From CBDFGT01 sp965247225 (GTDB lineage Bacteria > Pseudomonadota > Alphaproteobacteria > Rhizobiales > Rhizobiaceae), in the NCBI GenBank assembly GCA_965247225.1, contig CBDFGT010000009.1, positions 362,733-426,732 of the forward strand: DNA of 64,000 bases, in the 5' to 3' direction. A program made the translations under genes and the position numbers. Shown here in pieces: positions 1 to 8,598 of this stretch (its first letter is position 1; each line of letters opens with the position of its first letter). Below the pieces are notes generated by a model. The model ran no database searches and had not been told where the DNA came from. It worked only from the letters and a program-made list of their open reading frames with translations.

Positions 1-123
1 GAGAGCACGGAGATTTAAGTTTCAGGAAAGACAGAAAAAATCATAAAATATTGATAATATTGGAAAATACTCTTGCTTGTGATGAGGCCCATAGTGTTCG
101 CCAGGTTCGCACAAAAGCTCGGG
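1..123. other. Flanking intergenic DNA at window start
   Basis: AT-rich stretch downstream of the anti-sigma gene. I see no gene, clear hairpin or promoter in it. Any neighbouring gene lies outside the window. Confidence 0.5.
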
Positions 124-852
124 TTACAAATTCCGCGCTTTGCCCATAGCCACAATCGGACCGGTAGCCTTGCCGGTGGGTGAACCGCCAAACGGCTCTA
201 GGCTTACAGCCAGAACCATACCGTCTGAAATTTTCGTGCGCATGTCCGGTGGAATCTGGATCTCCCCGGTTCCTGTGGCAGGCAGAATGCCCAGCGCAAT
301 GGCCGGACTGTCGCCATCAATCAGCCAGAGTTCCAGGGATTTCTTCTCTGTAGCCCGGGCCGCCGCAGGGGTAAGCTTCATGATCCCGGATTGATTGTCA
401 TAAAGCGCTACCAGACTGACGGGACTTCCCTCAGCGGCCATTTCGGCGATCAGCGGTTTGGAAACAGGAGCCAGGGGGCTGAACAGGCCGGCACTCTGCG
501 CGCCAAGCCCGATGGAAAGCAAAAAGCCTGCAAGCGAAAGGCCGCGCCAGAAAACGAGCGATCCCCAGATGCCGCCGACAGGCCTGAGCGAGGTGGAAGC
601 CTGTCCTTCGGCAAAAATCCGGTGTTCTATGCGCGCAAAGGTCCGTGCTGGCGGCATGGCTTCCGGGAAATCAGAATTGAAGTCTGAAAAGTGCTGTTCC
701 CATTCCTGCACCAGCGCTGCGAATGCCGGATCGTTGCGCATGCGTTTTTCCAGGGCGTGGCGCTCTTCCGGCGAAACAACACCCAGCACATATTCCCCGG
801 CGATGATCTCGTCGCGGTTCAGGTCGTCCTGTTCGGATGAAGATGTGCTCAT
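124..852 (-). CDS. Anti-sigma factor, RskA/anti-sigma-K family
   Basis: Predicted 242-aa inner-membrane anti-sigma factor that would hold the co-encoded ECF sigma factor inactive. The N-terminal 80 or so residues carry a zinc-less anti-sigma helix region (IIAGEYVLGVVSPEERHALE). One membrane segment follows near residues 98-116 (GLSLAGFLLSIGLG), then a periplasmic RskA-type domain with LELWLIDGDSPAIALGILP. The ATG at 852 overlaps the sigma-factor TGA as ATGA, which favours this start and translational coupling; an in-frame ATG at 864 is the alternative. RskA-type proteins usually respond to envelope or redox conditions by proteolysis. The signal here cannot be read from sequence. Confidence 0.88.
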   Translation of the reverse strand: MSTSSSEQDDLNRDEIIAGEYVLGVVSPEERHALEKRMRNDPAFAALVQEWEQHFSDFNSDFPEAMPPARTFARIEHRIFAEGQASTSLRPVGGIWGSLVFWRGLSLAGFLLSIGLGAQSAGLFSPLAPVSKPLIAEMAAEGSPVSLVALYDNQSGIMKLTPAAARATEKKSLELWLIDGDSPAIALGILPATGTGEIQIPPDMRTKISDGMVLAVSLEPFGGSPTGKATGPIVAMGKARNL

Positions 853-1388
853 TGTTCCAGACATTCTTTCAGTTTCAAAAGACTGCGCCGCAGCCAGGTC
901 CTCATTGTGTTCAGGGGCACAGCATATTTCTGCGCCAGTTCATCGTAGCTCAGTCCTTCCACATAAGCACTGCGTACGGCCTCAGCCTTGTCAAGGTCAA
1001 GTTGTTGAATGCATCCGTCTATGCGGCGTCCTTCACTTTTTAGCACAGCCAGATCTTCAGGTCCGGGCGCTTCGTCTGCCAGATCAAACGCCGCATCAAT
1101 ATCCGCAGAAGGGGCCTTTCGGGTCCGGGCAAGATCGATGGCATGGTTCCGGGCAATCACGCACAACCAGCCCATGGGACTGGTGGATTGCACCGCATAA
1201 CGGTCTGCCCGCTGCCATATCTTGACATAAATTTCCTGAAGGGCTTCCTCTGCGTCGCTTCTGTTCTTCAGGATACGAAGACAAACACCGAAAAGTTTCG
1301 CAGATGTTATGGAATAAAGTGCGGAAAACGCCTGCCTGTCTCCCAGGGCAACCTTGCTCAGCAAAAGTGCCAGATGATCAGTCTGCAT
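849..1388 (-). CDS. ECF RNA polymerase sigma factor (SigK-like)
   Basis: A 179-aa extracytoplasmic-function sigma factor. Region 2 is visible around residues 20-85 (AFSALYSITSAKLFGVCLRI, then SDAEEALQEIYVKIWQRAD). Region 4 is near residues 120-175, with the helix-turn-helix LSYDELAQKYAVPLNTMRTW. It precedes its anti-sigma gene and overlaps it by four bases, the usual arrangement for this family. Start chosen at ATG 1388 (MQTDHLALLL); the longer reading upstream looks non-coding in character. Such pairs often autoregulate, but I could not define a -35/-10 pair with confidence. Confidence 0.9.
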   Translation of the reverse strand: MQTDHLALLLSKVALGDRQAFSALYSITSAKLFGVCLRILKNRSDAEEALQEIYVKIWQRADRYAVQSTSPMGWLCVIARNHAIDLARTRKAPSADIDAAFDLADEAPGPEDLAVLKSEGRRIDGCIQQLDLDKAEAVRSAYVEGLSYDELAQKYAVPLNTMRTWLRRSLLKLKECLEQ

Positions 1389-1617
1389 TATCAATGCCTT
1401 TAACCCGCAATTCTGGCAGGACATACCGGCAGCAGTCCAGACTGCAAGCCTTGAAATCAGATGCAAACATTCGGGTTGATCTCCTCATAATCAAGGTATT
1501 TTACGTGAATTATCTGCAAGTGGATTATTCCCCTTGTCAAAAACTTGGCGTAAAGAGGCGCATTGACGATATGCTCCACACCTTTGCCAACACTTCCCAG
1601 CCAACAGGGACATTTTC

Positions 1618-2505
1618 ATGACCGGTTCCGAAAGCCAGATTCAGGCACGTCTGCTCGCACAGGCATTGCCCTATATGCAGCGTTACGAAAACAAGACCAT
1701 CGTGGTGAAATATGGTGGCCATGCCATGGGCAATCCGGAACTGGGCAAAGCCTTTGCCGCCGATATTGCCCTGCTCAAGCAGTCAGGTGTGAATCCTATC
1801 GTCGTGCATGGCGGCGGGCCGCAGATTGGTGCCATGCTCACCCGCATGGGCATCGAATCCAAGTTTGAGGGCGGCTTGCGCGTGACCGACCAGAAAACGG
1901 TTGAAATCGTGGAAATGGTTCTGGCGGGTTCTATCAACAAGGAAATCGTTGCCCTGATCAACCAGACCGGCGAATGGGCCATCGGTCTTTGTGGCAAGGA
2001 TGGCAATATGGTCTTTGCGGAAAAGGCCAAGAAGACCGTCATGGATCCGGATTCCAATATCGAGCGCATCCTGGATCTGGGCTTCGTCGGCGAAGTTGTT
2101 GAAGTGGATCGCACGCTGCTGGATCTGCTGGCCAAGTCTGAAATGATCCCGGTGATTGCCCCTGTTGCCCCCGGTCGCGATGGTCATACCTATAATATCA
2201 ATGCCGATACATTTGCCGGTGCCATTGCCGGTGCGCTCAATGCTGTGCGCCTGTTGTTCCTGACGGATGTCCCGGGTGTTCTCGACAAGAACGGCGAACT
2301 CATCAAGGAATTGTCGGTGGCCGAGGCCAGGGCGCTCATCAAGGACGGAACCATTTCCGGCGGCATGATCCCGAAAGTGGAAACCTGCATGGAGGCCATT
2401 GCCGCAGGGGTTCAGGGTGTCGTCATTCTCAATGGCAAGGAAGCCCATTCGGTTCTGCTGGAACTGTTCACCGAACATGGTGCCGGCACACTTCTGGTAC
2501 CTTGA
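1618..2505 (+). CDS. argB: Acetylglutamate kinase ArgB
   Basis: Cytosolic enzyme of 295 aa that phosphorylates N-acetyl-L-glutamate with ATP, the second step of arginine biosynthesis. Family signatures are in order: KYGGHAMG (ATP/phosphate loop, about residue 31), VHGGGPQIG (about 63), GLRVTDQKTVEIVEMV (about 85) and GGMIPKVETC near the C-terminus. The length matches bacterial ArgB. A short purine-rich AGGGA lies before the ATG at 1618. In many rhizobia argB follows engB; here it stands beside the ECF sigma pair, transcribed divergently. Arginine feedback control is typical of long ArgB forms with an extra N-terminal helix; the N-terminus here is compatible with that but does not prove it. 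Confidence 0.97.
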   Translation: MTGSESQIQARLLAQALPYMQRYENKTIVVKYGGHAMGNPELGKAFAADIALLKQSGVNPIVVHGGGPQIGAMLTRMGIESKFEGGLRVTDQKTVEIVEMVLAGSINKEIVALINQTGEWAIGLCGKDGNMVFAEKAKKTVMDPDSNIERILDLGFVGEVVEVDRTLLDLLAKSEMIPVIAPVAPGRDGHTYNINADTFAGAIAGALNAVRLLFLTDVPGVLDKNGELIKELSVAEARALIKDGTISGGMIPKVETCMEAIAAGVQGVVILNGKEAHSVLLELFTEHGAGTLLVP

Positions 2506-2636
2506 TCCGTTTTATCTGTCGAGCATCCTCATATACGTCATGCACCCGAAAAGGGAGAACCGGTTTGCGGACACGTTCAGGGAGAAACAAAAGAAATACT
2601 GGAATTCTCCCGGAGTCTCGCAGGTTCAGAGCATAA

Positions 2637-2669
2637 CATGGCCGGGTCAGTTTGTCTGTCCCGGCCATG
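2637..2669. terminator. Hairpin between convergent argB and MFS gene
   Basis: A 10-bp perfect stem, CATGGCCGGG (2637-2646) with CCCGGCCATG (2660-2669), around a 13-nt loop, followed on the plus strand by CTTGTTTC. It lies 130 nt after argB and just before the end of the oppositely oriented transporter gene, so it could serve both. Confidence 0.7.
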
Positions 2670-2675
2670 CTTGTT

Positions 2676-4163
2676 TCATTCCGTAATCACCGGAACGGGG
2701 GGTCTGGATGAAATCCGTGCCGGATTTTTAAGCGCGATCACACAGGCAAAAACCAGCCCGTAACAAACCAGATGATAGACGACAGCCGTCGTGAACGCAT
2801 GCGAATAAGCGGTCATCGGCGACGGTCCTGTTGCAAATTCGGCTGCAAGCCGCCGGAAAAAGATCTCGCTGACAATGGCAATACCGAAGGCACCGCCAGC
2901 CTGTTGCAATGCCTGCAGCGCACCTGAACCGGCACCTGCATCCTTGACCGGAACACCGGCCAGGATTGTCTGGAACAGGGGTGAGATCGCCACGCCCATG
3001 CCGATCCCGGCCAGCAGCAGCGGCAGAAGATAGATAATGCTGTTGAGGCTGGTATCACCAAGGCCGGATGCGACAAGCCGCACTGCCAGCATGCCTGCAA
3101 ACATCATCAGGACACCGGCACCGATTCGCTGCTTTTGCCATTTGAAACCGATACGTCCGGAGATCGCCGATGCTATCAGGACACCGATGGAAAAGGGCAG
3201 GGTGGTCAGGCCGGACCACAGCGGCGTCAGGCCATAACCCGATTGCAGATAAAGCGCAAAAATCAGGAAGAACGCTGGCAGGGCCGAAAAGAAGGCCAGC
3301 GACATGATGGCACCAATGATAAAGTTGCGGTTGGTCATCAGGTCAAATGGCAAAAGCTCGGGTGCCCCTTTACGCATCTGGTGTCTTTCCCAGAAAACGA
3401 AGGCGACAAACAACAGGGCAGACACGGCCATCATCCCGAAACACCAGATCGCCCATTGGTAGTTCCGCCCTTCAATCAGTGGAAAAATGAGCAGAAACAT
3501 CGCCGTCGCCACGAGCGCAATACCGCCAAAATCATTTTTGATAGCCGGATTTCCGGGAATCTCCGGAATGAAACGTGCGCCCAGAATGAGAGCGGCAATA
3601 CCGACCGGCACATTGATCAGAAAGATCGGGCGCCATGTGAGGCCAAAAAGATCCGCATTCAGGAGGAGGCCGCCGAGAACCGGGCCGATGACAGAGGCAA
3701 GACCGGCAGTAAGCCCGAACAGCGAGAAGGCCGCAGCACGCTCATGCGGCGGGAAAATCGTCTGGGCAATAGCCAGAACCTGCGGTGTCATGATGGCACC
3801 TGCTGCCCCCTGGATGAGCCGTGCACCGATCAGAAATTCGATCGTTGGTGCCGATCCGCACAGGATGGAAGCGGTGGTGAAGGCCGCCACGCCGAAGAGG
3901 AACATCTTCTTCTTGCCGATAATATCACCATAACGCCCGAAGGGCAGAAGGCCCAGCGCAAAGGTCAAAATAAAACCGGCAACAATCCATTCGATTTCAG
4001 TCGAGCTTGCAGCCATGTCTTTTTGCAGCGATGGCAAGGATACGTTGACGATGGTCACATCCAGAAGGTTCATGAACATGGCCATCAGAATGGTAAAAAG
4101 CGCAGCCCATCTCTTTTCATGGGAAGGATAGGGCGGGTGATCCCCGGGTGCTTGTTCTGTCAT
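2676..4163 (-). CDS. MFS drug exporter, DHA2 (EmrB/QacA) family
   Basis: A 495-aa inner-membrane proton-driven exporter of the 14-helix DHA2 family. Visible family motifs are LDVTIVNVSLP in helix 1 (motif D1), ARLIQGAAGAIMTPQ between helices 4 and 5, and motif C GLASVIGPVLGG in helix 5, which marks antiporters. Start taken at ATG 4163 (MTEQAPGDHPP), preceded by AAAGAGACCCC and 10 nt after the TetR stop. The upstream extension to 4274 would overlap the tetR gene. It forms an operon with the TetR-family gene, the usual layout for an exporter de-repressed by its own substrate. The substrate is unknown. Confidence 0.92.
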   Translation of the reverse strand: MTEQAPGDHPPYPSHEKRWAALFTILMAMFMNLLDVTIVNVSLPSLQKDMAASSTEIEWIVAGFILTFALGLLPFGRYGDIIGKKKMFLFGVAAFTTASILCGSAPTIEFLIGARLIQGAAGAIMTPQVLAIAQTIFPPHERAAAFSLFGLTAGLASVIGPVLGGLLLNADLFGLTWRPIFLINVPVGIAALILGARFIPEIPGNPAIKNDFGGIALVATAMFLLIFPLIEGRNYQWAIWCFGMMAVSALLFVAFVFWERHQMRKGAPELLPFDLMTNRNFIIGAIMSLAFFSALPAFFLIFALYLQSGYGLTPLWSGLTTLPFSIGVLIASAISGRIGFKWQKQRIGAGVLMMFAGMLAVRLVASGLGDTSLNSIIYLLPLLLAGIGMGVAISPLFQTILAGVPVKDAGAGSGALQALQQAGGAFGIAIVSEIFFRRLAAEFATGPSPMTAYSHAFTTAVVYHLVCYGLVFACVIALKNPARISSRPPVPVITE

Positions 4164-4173
4164 GGGGTCTCTT

Positions 4174-4767
4174 TCAAACCGGAAGGATGGAACGGATGAT
4201 TTCGTCTGCAACGCCGTCAAACAGCGGCAACAGATGTTTGGGCTTGTACTGGAAGGAAACGAGGGCACCGGCAATCATGTGCGCACCGGAAACCGGATCC
4301 AGCGAGCCACGAAATGCGCCCGTCTCGCGCCCTCTCGTCAGCACGGCAACAAACAGGCCAAGCCAGTGACGCCGCATTTCACCGACAATAGTGGCAATGC
4401 TCACACTGATGTTGGCCTTGTGTCCAAGCGCATCCATCAATTGCAGAAGTTCAGGGCGTTCGAGCATCACATGCTTGCAGTCATCTATCAGAAGGCGTAA
4501 CTCCTCAATCGGAGAAAGGCCGCCGGTGATCAGAAGGGCATAGTGATCGTAAAATTCCTGTTTCAGGGTTTCACCGACAAGCTCTATCAGCGCCTCCTTG
4601 CTGGCAACATGATAATGCAGCGTGGCAATGTTAATGCCCACGCGATCGGCAATCGCGCGCATGCGCAGCCCCTCAAAGCCTTTTTCAAGAATAATCGCCC
4701 GCGCAGCCGATGCAATCGCCCGGCGACGGTCATCCTTGTTACCATACTGTTGTTTCGGTTCGCTCAT
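4174..4767 (-). CDS. TetR family transcriptional regulator
   Basis: About 197 aa from ATG 4767 (MSEPKQQYGN). The N-terminal TetR DNA-binding domain is clear: AIASAARAIILEKGFEGLRM followed by AIADRVGINIATLHYHVASK. The C-terminal half is a helical ligand-binding domain with little conservation. A longer start at 4803 is open but would cover the palindrome at 4772-4785, the best operator candidate. It sits directly upstream of the MFS exporter in the same direction and probably represses both itself and the exporter. A MerR-type gene is transcribed away on the other strand. Confidence 0.9.
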   Translation of the reverse strand: MSEPKQQYGNKDDRRRAIASAARAIILEKGFEGLRMRAIADRVGINIATLHYHVASKEALIELVGETLKQEFYDHYALLITGGLSPIEELRLLIDDCKHVMLERPELLQLMDALGHKANISVSIATIVGEMRRHWLGLFVAVLTRGRETGAFRGSLDPVSGAHMIAGALVSFQYKPKHLLPLFDGVADEIIRSILPV

Positions 4768-4771
4768 AAAC

Positions 4772-4785
4772 CAATCATTTGATTG
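4772..4785. promoter_or_regulatory. Candidate TetR operator (CAATC-ATTT-GATTG)
   Basis: Inverted repeat CAATC/GATTG with a 4-bp spacer, immediately upstream of the preferred tetR start and inside the divergent tetR/merR promoter region. Position and symmetry fit a TetR-family operator. The assignment is inference. Confidence 0.4.
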
Positions 4786-4891
4786 ATTTGTTGCCAAAGT
4801 CAATACCCATCCCGAAGGAATGTGGTTTTTGCTTGATCTGGAGTTGGCTCAGGCATTTATGGAGGATGCAAGACAAGAAGGGAGTCCTGAT

Positions 4892-5296
4892 TTGAAAATC
4901 GGTGAACTTGCCCGCAAAACGGGTCTCAGCATTGATACTCTGCGCTATTACGAAAAAATCGGGCTCATCGCCCCGCCCTGGCGCAATCAAGGGAAAACAA
5001 GGGTTTACGATCCCCAGGCCCTTGTGTGGATCAGCTTTCTCAAAGCCCTGAAGGCAACGGGCATGCCGCTTTCCGAAATGCACGCCTATGCCGACATGCG
5101 GGCGAAGGGCCAATCAACGTCGCCACAGCGGCGGGAAATGCTGGAAGAACAGCGCGAAAGGGTCAAGGAGCAGATCGCCACATTGCAGGACTGTCTCTCG
5201 GTGCTGGATGACAAGATCACCAATTATCTTGAGATCGAACAGGCACATGCTGCGGCAGGCATTGGCGCACCGCAGCGAAAGGTGAGAGAAAAATAG
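4892..5296 (+). CDS. MerR family transcriptional regulator (TTG start likely)
   Basis: About 134-aa one-component regulator. The N-terminus is a canonical MerR winged helix, reading KIGELARKTGLSIDTLRYYE then KIGLI, followed by a coiled dimerisation helix (REMLEEQRERVKEQIATLQD). There is no conserved cysteine set of metal-sensing MerR members. MerR proteins normally begin at the KIGE segment, and a TTG at 4892 lies 8 nt after AGAAGGGAG, so I prefer it to the in-frame ATGs at 4820 and 4859. The gene is divergent from tetR and convergent with the DMT transporter. Its effector is unknown. Confidence 0.82.
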   Translation: MKIGELARKTGLSIDTLRYYEKIGLIAPPWRNQGKTRVYDPQALVWISFLKALKATGMPLSEMHAYADMRAKGQSTSPQRREMLEEQRERVKEQIATLQDCLSVLDDKITNYLEIEQAHAAAGIGAPQRKVREK

Positions 5297-5301
5297 CAGG
5301 C

Positions 5302-6216
5302 TTATAAAATCAGCAATGCCAGAATGCCCAGAACAATCAGCAGGCATCCGGCGATTTCCAGCCTGTTGATCTGCTCCTTGAAGATAAAAACAGAGGTTGC
5401 AAAGGTAAACAGCATTTCAATCTGTGCCAGCGCCTTGACCACGGACACATGTTGCAATGTCATGGCCATGAACCAGCCAAACGAGCCGGTCGCGCCGACA
5501 AAGCCCACGGCCAGCGCCGGTTTCCATGCCTTGCGCATGGCGGCAAACTGCTCCGGTTCCCGCCATGCAATCCACACCAGCATGAAAGCCGTCTGCATCA
5601 GGATCACCACAGTAGACGTATAGCTTGCCTGCATGATGTAGTTGGGTTCCGGCAGGCTTGGCGCAAGGGCCAGCGAGGCCGAGCGATAGGCAATGCCGGA
5701 CATGCCAAACAGCGTTCCGGACAACAGCCCCAGACCGGCAGTGCGGGTCAGCAGGGATGTCACCAGCGAACGGGCGGTCAGTTCCGTACGGGCAACCGAA
5801 ATCAGCATCACCCCCAGTACGGAAATCAGGATCGCCATGACCGTGCCAAAATGGATGGTTTCTCCCAGAAACATGAGGGCGAACACCGCAGCCTGGGCTG
5901 GCTCGGTGCGGGAATAGGCGGTTCCCACCGCAAAATTGCGAAAGGAAAACAGGTGTACCAGCAAGAACGTGGCCGCAATCTGTGAAAACGCGCCTACGCA
6001 CTCCCACAGCCAGAAGGCCTGGTTTGGCGTGGGCAAGGGCTGGTGGAAGCCGAAAACCTGAATGGCAAGATAAAACAGCGAGAAGGGTACGCCAAAGCCG
6101 AAGCGCACAAAGGTTGCCCCTGTTGTGCTCAGACTGGCTTTCAGGTGCTTTTGCAGCGATGAGCGCATGTTCTGCAAAAAGGCACTGGCAATGGTAATGA
6201 GAATCCACGGTTCCAT
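5302..6216 (-). CDS. DMT (EamA) family transporter
   Basis: A 304-aa, roughly ten-helix membrane protein made of two EamA repeats. The second repeat is marked by FGWFMAMTLQHVSVVKALAQ and ends in the hydrophobic LEIAGCLLIVLGILALLIL. Start taken at ATG 6216 (MEPWILITIA), behind CAGGAT. EamA proteins export small metabolites such as amino acids; the substrate cannot be told here. It ends a few bases from the MerR gene on the opposite strand, and its promoter must lie in the 6217-6600 gap shared with the HAD gene. Confidence 0.88.
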   Translation of the reverse strand: MEPWILITIASAFLQNMRSSLQKHLKASLSTTGATFVRFGFGVPFSLFYLAIQVFGFHQPLPTPNQAFWLWECVGAFSQIAATFLLVHLFSFRNFAVGTAYSRTEPAQAAVFALMFLGETIHFGTVMAILISVLGVMLISVARTELTARSLVTSLLTRTAGLGLLSGTLFGMSGIAYRSASLALAPSLPEPNYIMQASYTSTVVILMQTAFMLVWIAWREPEQFAAMRKAWKPALAVGFVGATGSFGWFMAMTLQHVSVVKALAQIEMLFTFATSVFIFKEQINRLEIAGCLLIVLGILALLIL

Positions 6217-6600
6217 GAAAATATCCTGAAAGGGCCTGTCCTGCTGGCCGTTCGCATTTCGGGAAAACACCCGGCTTTTAAATCATGATGTCCGCAGGGA
6301 TCTGGACGGCAGGAAAGGGTGATGATGAAGAAAGGGACCGGTCAGACCGGACTTCATCAAGCATTGTGGCTGTGAACCGTCCCTGAAAAACCTGCAAAAA
6401 ACCGTACCGGCAGGCGTTTTCTGTCCTGCAGGATGAAACTGGCTCCATGAGCCTTGTTCATCGAGGTTTGCATCGTTCTCATGGCAAGACCATAGTGTTT
6501 TTTATCCCGTCTGGCAATTTGATTGTAATATGGATATGAAACGTCAGTGCCGGTTTGCGGCAGGGCAATGGCGGATTTCCGGTCCGCATCTTTCAGGAAC
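6217..6600. other. Intergenic gap between divergent DMT and HAD genes
   Basis: 384 bp without a convincing gene. It contains a compound hairpin: GATGAAG (6324-6330) pairs with CTTCATC (6352-6358) around an inner CCGGTC-A-GACCGG (6338-6350). As the genes on either side diverge, this is more likely a leader or regulatory structure than a terminator. No clear promoter hexamers were found. Confidence 0.45.
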
Positions 6601-7314
6601 ATGACCGTCATGACAAAACCCGCGAGCAAACCTGAACCCATTGATTTTGCCCATATTCGCGACTGGGTTTTTGATCTCGACAACACGCTCTATCCGCATC
6701 ATGTCAATCTGTTCGCGCAGATCGACCGCAACATGACGGCCTATGTATCGCAACTGCTGCAAATGCCGCCCGAAGAGGCCCGCCTGATCCAGAAGCAGTA
6801 TTATCGCGACCATGGCACCACGCTTAAGGGTCTGATGCTCAACCACGCCGTTGATCCGCTGGATTTTCTCGAACATGCCCATGCGCTGGATTATTCTGTT
6901 GTCACGCCCGACCCTGACCTTGGTGATGCGATCAGGGCGCTGCCGGGGCGCAAGTTCATCTTCACCAACGGCAGTGTCAAACATGCTGAAACCACAGCGC
7001 GTGCGCTCGGTATTCTTGATCATTTTGATGATATTTTTGACATTGTCTCCGCCGATTACGTGCCGAAACCCGCCGGATCCACCTATGACAAGTTCATGAG
7101 CCTGCACCGGGTGGAAACAAAACAGGCAGCCATGTTTGAAGATCTGCCGCGCAATCTCGTTGTGCCGAAAATGCTGGGCATGAAAACCGTACTGCTCCTT
7201 CCGGTTGACTCCGATCATGCCGGTTCGGAACGCTGGGATCTGCATGACGAGACTGACGAGCATATTGACTATATCAGCCGCGATCTGGCCGGCTTCCTGA
7301 CATCAATCCTCTGA
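6601..7314 (+). CDS. HAD-family pyrimidine 5'-nucleotidase-like hydrolase
   Basis: About 237-aa cytosolic phosphatase of the HAD superfamily, SDT1/pyrimidine-nucleotidase type. Motif I is VFDLDNTLYP (nucleophile Asp and acid/base Asp), motif II is FTNGS, the motif III lysine is in PKPAGSTYDKF, and motif IV is MFEDLPRNL with the paired acidic residues. The start at ATG 6601 is supported by AGGA five bases upstream; an ATG at 6610 is possible. The family dephosphorylates nucleotides or similar small phosphates, and the real substrate is uncertain. Its 3' end overlaps the convergent MOSC gene by 12 bp. Confidence 0.9.
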   Translation: MTVMTKPASKPEPIDFAHIRDWVFDLDNTLYPHHVNLFAQIDRNMTAYVSQLLQMPPEEARLIQKQYYRDHGTTLKGLMLNHAVDPLDFLEHAHALDYSVVTPDPDLGDAIRALPGRKFIFTNGSVKHAETTARALGILDHFDDIFDIVSADYVPKPAGSTYDKFMSLHRVETKQAAMFEDLPRNLVVPKMLGMKTVLLLPVDSDHAGSERWDLHDETDEHIDYISRDLAGFLTSIL

Positions 7315-7935
7315 GGTCTTCTGCGCTTCCAGCTCGGCCTTCAGCTTGTAATGAACGGGCGTTGCCAGATAGCGTGCCCGGTCTTCCACGCTCAAACGTT
7401 TGCCGAAATCGCGCAGCATGTCCGGCATGCTCACACGGGGTCCAGCAAAGCGCAACCAGGTCACTGCGTCGCCTGCCTGCAGGCTTCCGGTCCGGATCAC
7501 GCGGGCATAGGCTCCGGGTCGTGCAGCCTTTGTGTAGAGTTTGACAAACATGCGGTCTTCCATCCGCGCTGCAAAGGTGGAGCAGGGAATGCGCGCCGAG
7601 GTGACTTCCAGCACCACCGTGCCGATTTCAAACCGGTCCCCCACATGGACCTCACGGTTCTCCAGCCCGTCAACCAGCAGGTTTTCACCAAAAGTGCCAG
7701 GCGGTAACGCCCGCCCCAGTTCGGCGCTCCACCACAGATAATCGGCCAGACCCTCCAAATAAACCGCCTGATCCAGACCGCCATGATGCCGCTTGTTGAC
7801 AATGGCGTCCCCGACAAGTCCAAGCGTGTCGACCAGAACAGGGCCGGAAACGGGGTGCTTGAAGATACCGCTCTTGCCCGAAGGTTTTCCGGGCAGACGG
7901 GCGGCAAGGCCGATATTCACAGAAGTCAAAATCAT
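7303..7935 (-). CDS. MOSC domain-containing protein (YiiM-like)
   Basis: A 210-aa protein in which the MOSC fold covers most of the chain. The conserved entry KRHHGGLDQAVYLEG (about residue 48) and the cysteine segment SARIPCSTFAARM (about 113-125), expected to bind sulfur or molybdenum cofactor, are both visible. MOSC proteins handle sulfur carriers or Moco in reductases such as YiiM, which detoxifies N-hydroxylated bases. It lies directly after the toxin gene on the same strand (3-nt gap), which may be only read-through. Confidence 0.88.
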   Translation of the reverse strand: MILTSVNIGLAARLPGKPSGKSGIFKHPVSGPVLVDTLGLVGDAIVNKRHHGGLDQAVYLEGLADYLWWSAELGRALPPGTFGENLLVDGLENREVHVGDRFEIGTVVLEVTSARIPCSTFAARMEDRMFVKLYTKAARPGAYARVIRTGSLQAGDAVTWLRFAGPRVSMPDMLRDFGKRLSVEDRARYLATPVHYKLKAELEAQKTSED

Positions 7936-7938
7936 GGA

Positions 7939-8259
7939 TCAAAGTCCCAACTGACGCCGCACGGCCAGATCAATCTGGGACATATCATTGACAGACAAAA
8001 CTCCAAGTCTTGACGTCAGTCTCGTCTTGGAAACAGTAGCAATCTGGTCGGCCATGGCCTTGCTCACGCGTCCATCAATTGTCACGCGGGCCTCGCTGGG
8101 AAACAGTCGCGCCACGTTGCTGGTATATGGAACAACCTGCACGCGGCTCAAATGCGCATTGGATGCATTGTTGCTGATAATCACTGCGGGTCGGACCTTG
8201 CGCGTTTCACCCTCTACCGATCCTGAAAAGTCCACCCACCAGACTTCACCACGACGCAT
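7939..8259 (-). CDS. MazF/PemK-type toxin (mRNA interferase)
   Basis: A 106-aa type II toxin that would cut mRNA at short sequences. Family marks are MRRGEVWWVDFSGSVEGE at the N-terminus, VRPAVIISNN (catalytic Arg region), VVPYTSN, and AMADQIATVSKTRL, the usual MazF segment leading to the C-terminal helix. It starts 14 nt inside the upstream antitoxin gene, so the two are translationally coupled. Size and gene order (antitoxin first) are typical of mazEF. No transposon signs flank it. Confidence 0.93.
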   Translation of the reverse strand: MRRGEVWWVDFSGSVEGETRKVRPAVIISNNASNAHLSRVQVVPYTSNVARLFPSEARVTIDGRVSKAMADQIATVSKTRLTSRLGVLSVNDMSQIDLAVRRQLGL

Positions 8260-8476
8260 GGTCGCTATCCGAAATCAGCGCCTCACTCCAGACAAGCGCC
8301 TGTCTTTCACGCTCTTCGTCGGTCGCCATGGCAGCATATTCGGCGTCAAGGCTTTCTGGCAAAACAATGGGCCGCACCAGATCCTCCAGAAATTGGCCAA
8401 CATTTGGTTCGCCGACCTGCTTTACAACGCTGTCATACACTTTCTCATCAATACTGATCGTCATGCGTTTGTTCAT
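8246..8476 (-). CDS. MazE-like antitoxin
   Basis: A 76-aa acidic partner of the MazF-type toxin. The N-terminal MNKRMTISIDEKVYDSVVKQ has ribbon-helix-helix character, suiting DNA binding and autorepression. The C-terminal tail (TDEERERQALVWSEAL) would wrap the toxin. Preceded by AAAGAGGCGTCCA and overlapping the toxin by 14 nt. It resembles ribbon-helix-helix antitoxins rather than the AbrB-fold MazE of E. coli. Confidence 0.88.
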   Translation of the reverse strand: MNKRMTISIDEKVYDSVVKQVGEPNVGQFLEDLVRPIVLPESLDAEYAAMATDEERERQALVWSEALISDSDHASW

Positions 8477-8598
8477 TGGACGCCTCTTTCAGTGCTGGTC
8501 ATGGGCCAATATAACAAAATTGCAGATTGAAGCAAATCTGATAGCGCAAGGGCAGACCAATGGTTCCCTCATCTGCTAACTTGCGCTAAAGATCGGCC

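Noticed and set aside
3135..4199. 354-codon plus-strand frame opposite the MFS gene
   Set aside because: Low-complexity charged sequence antisense to a clear 14-helix transporter; not a gene.
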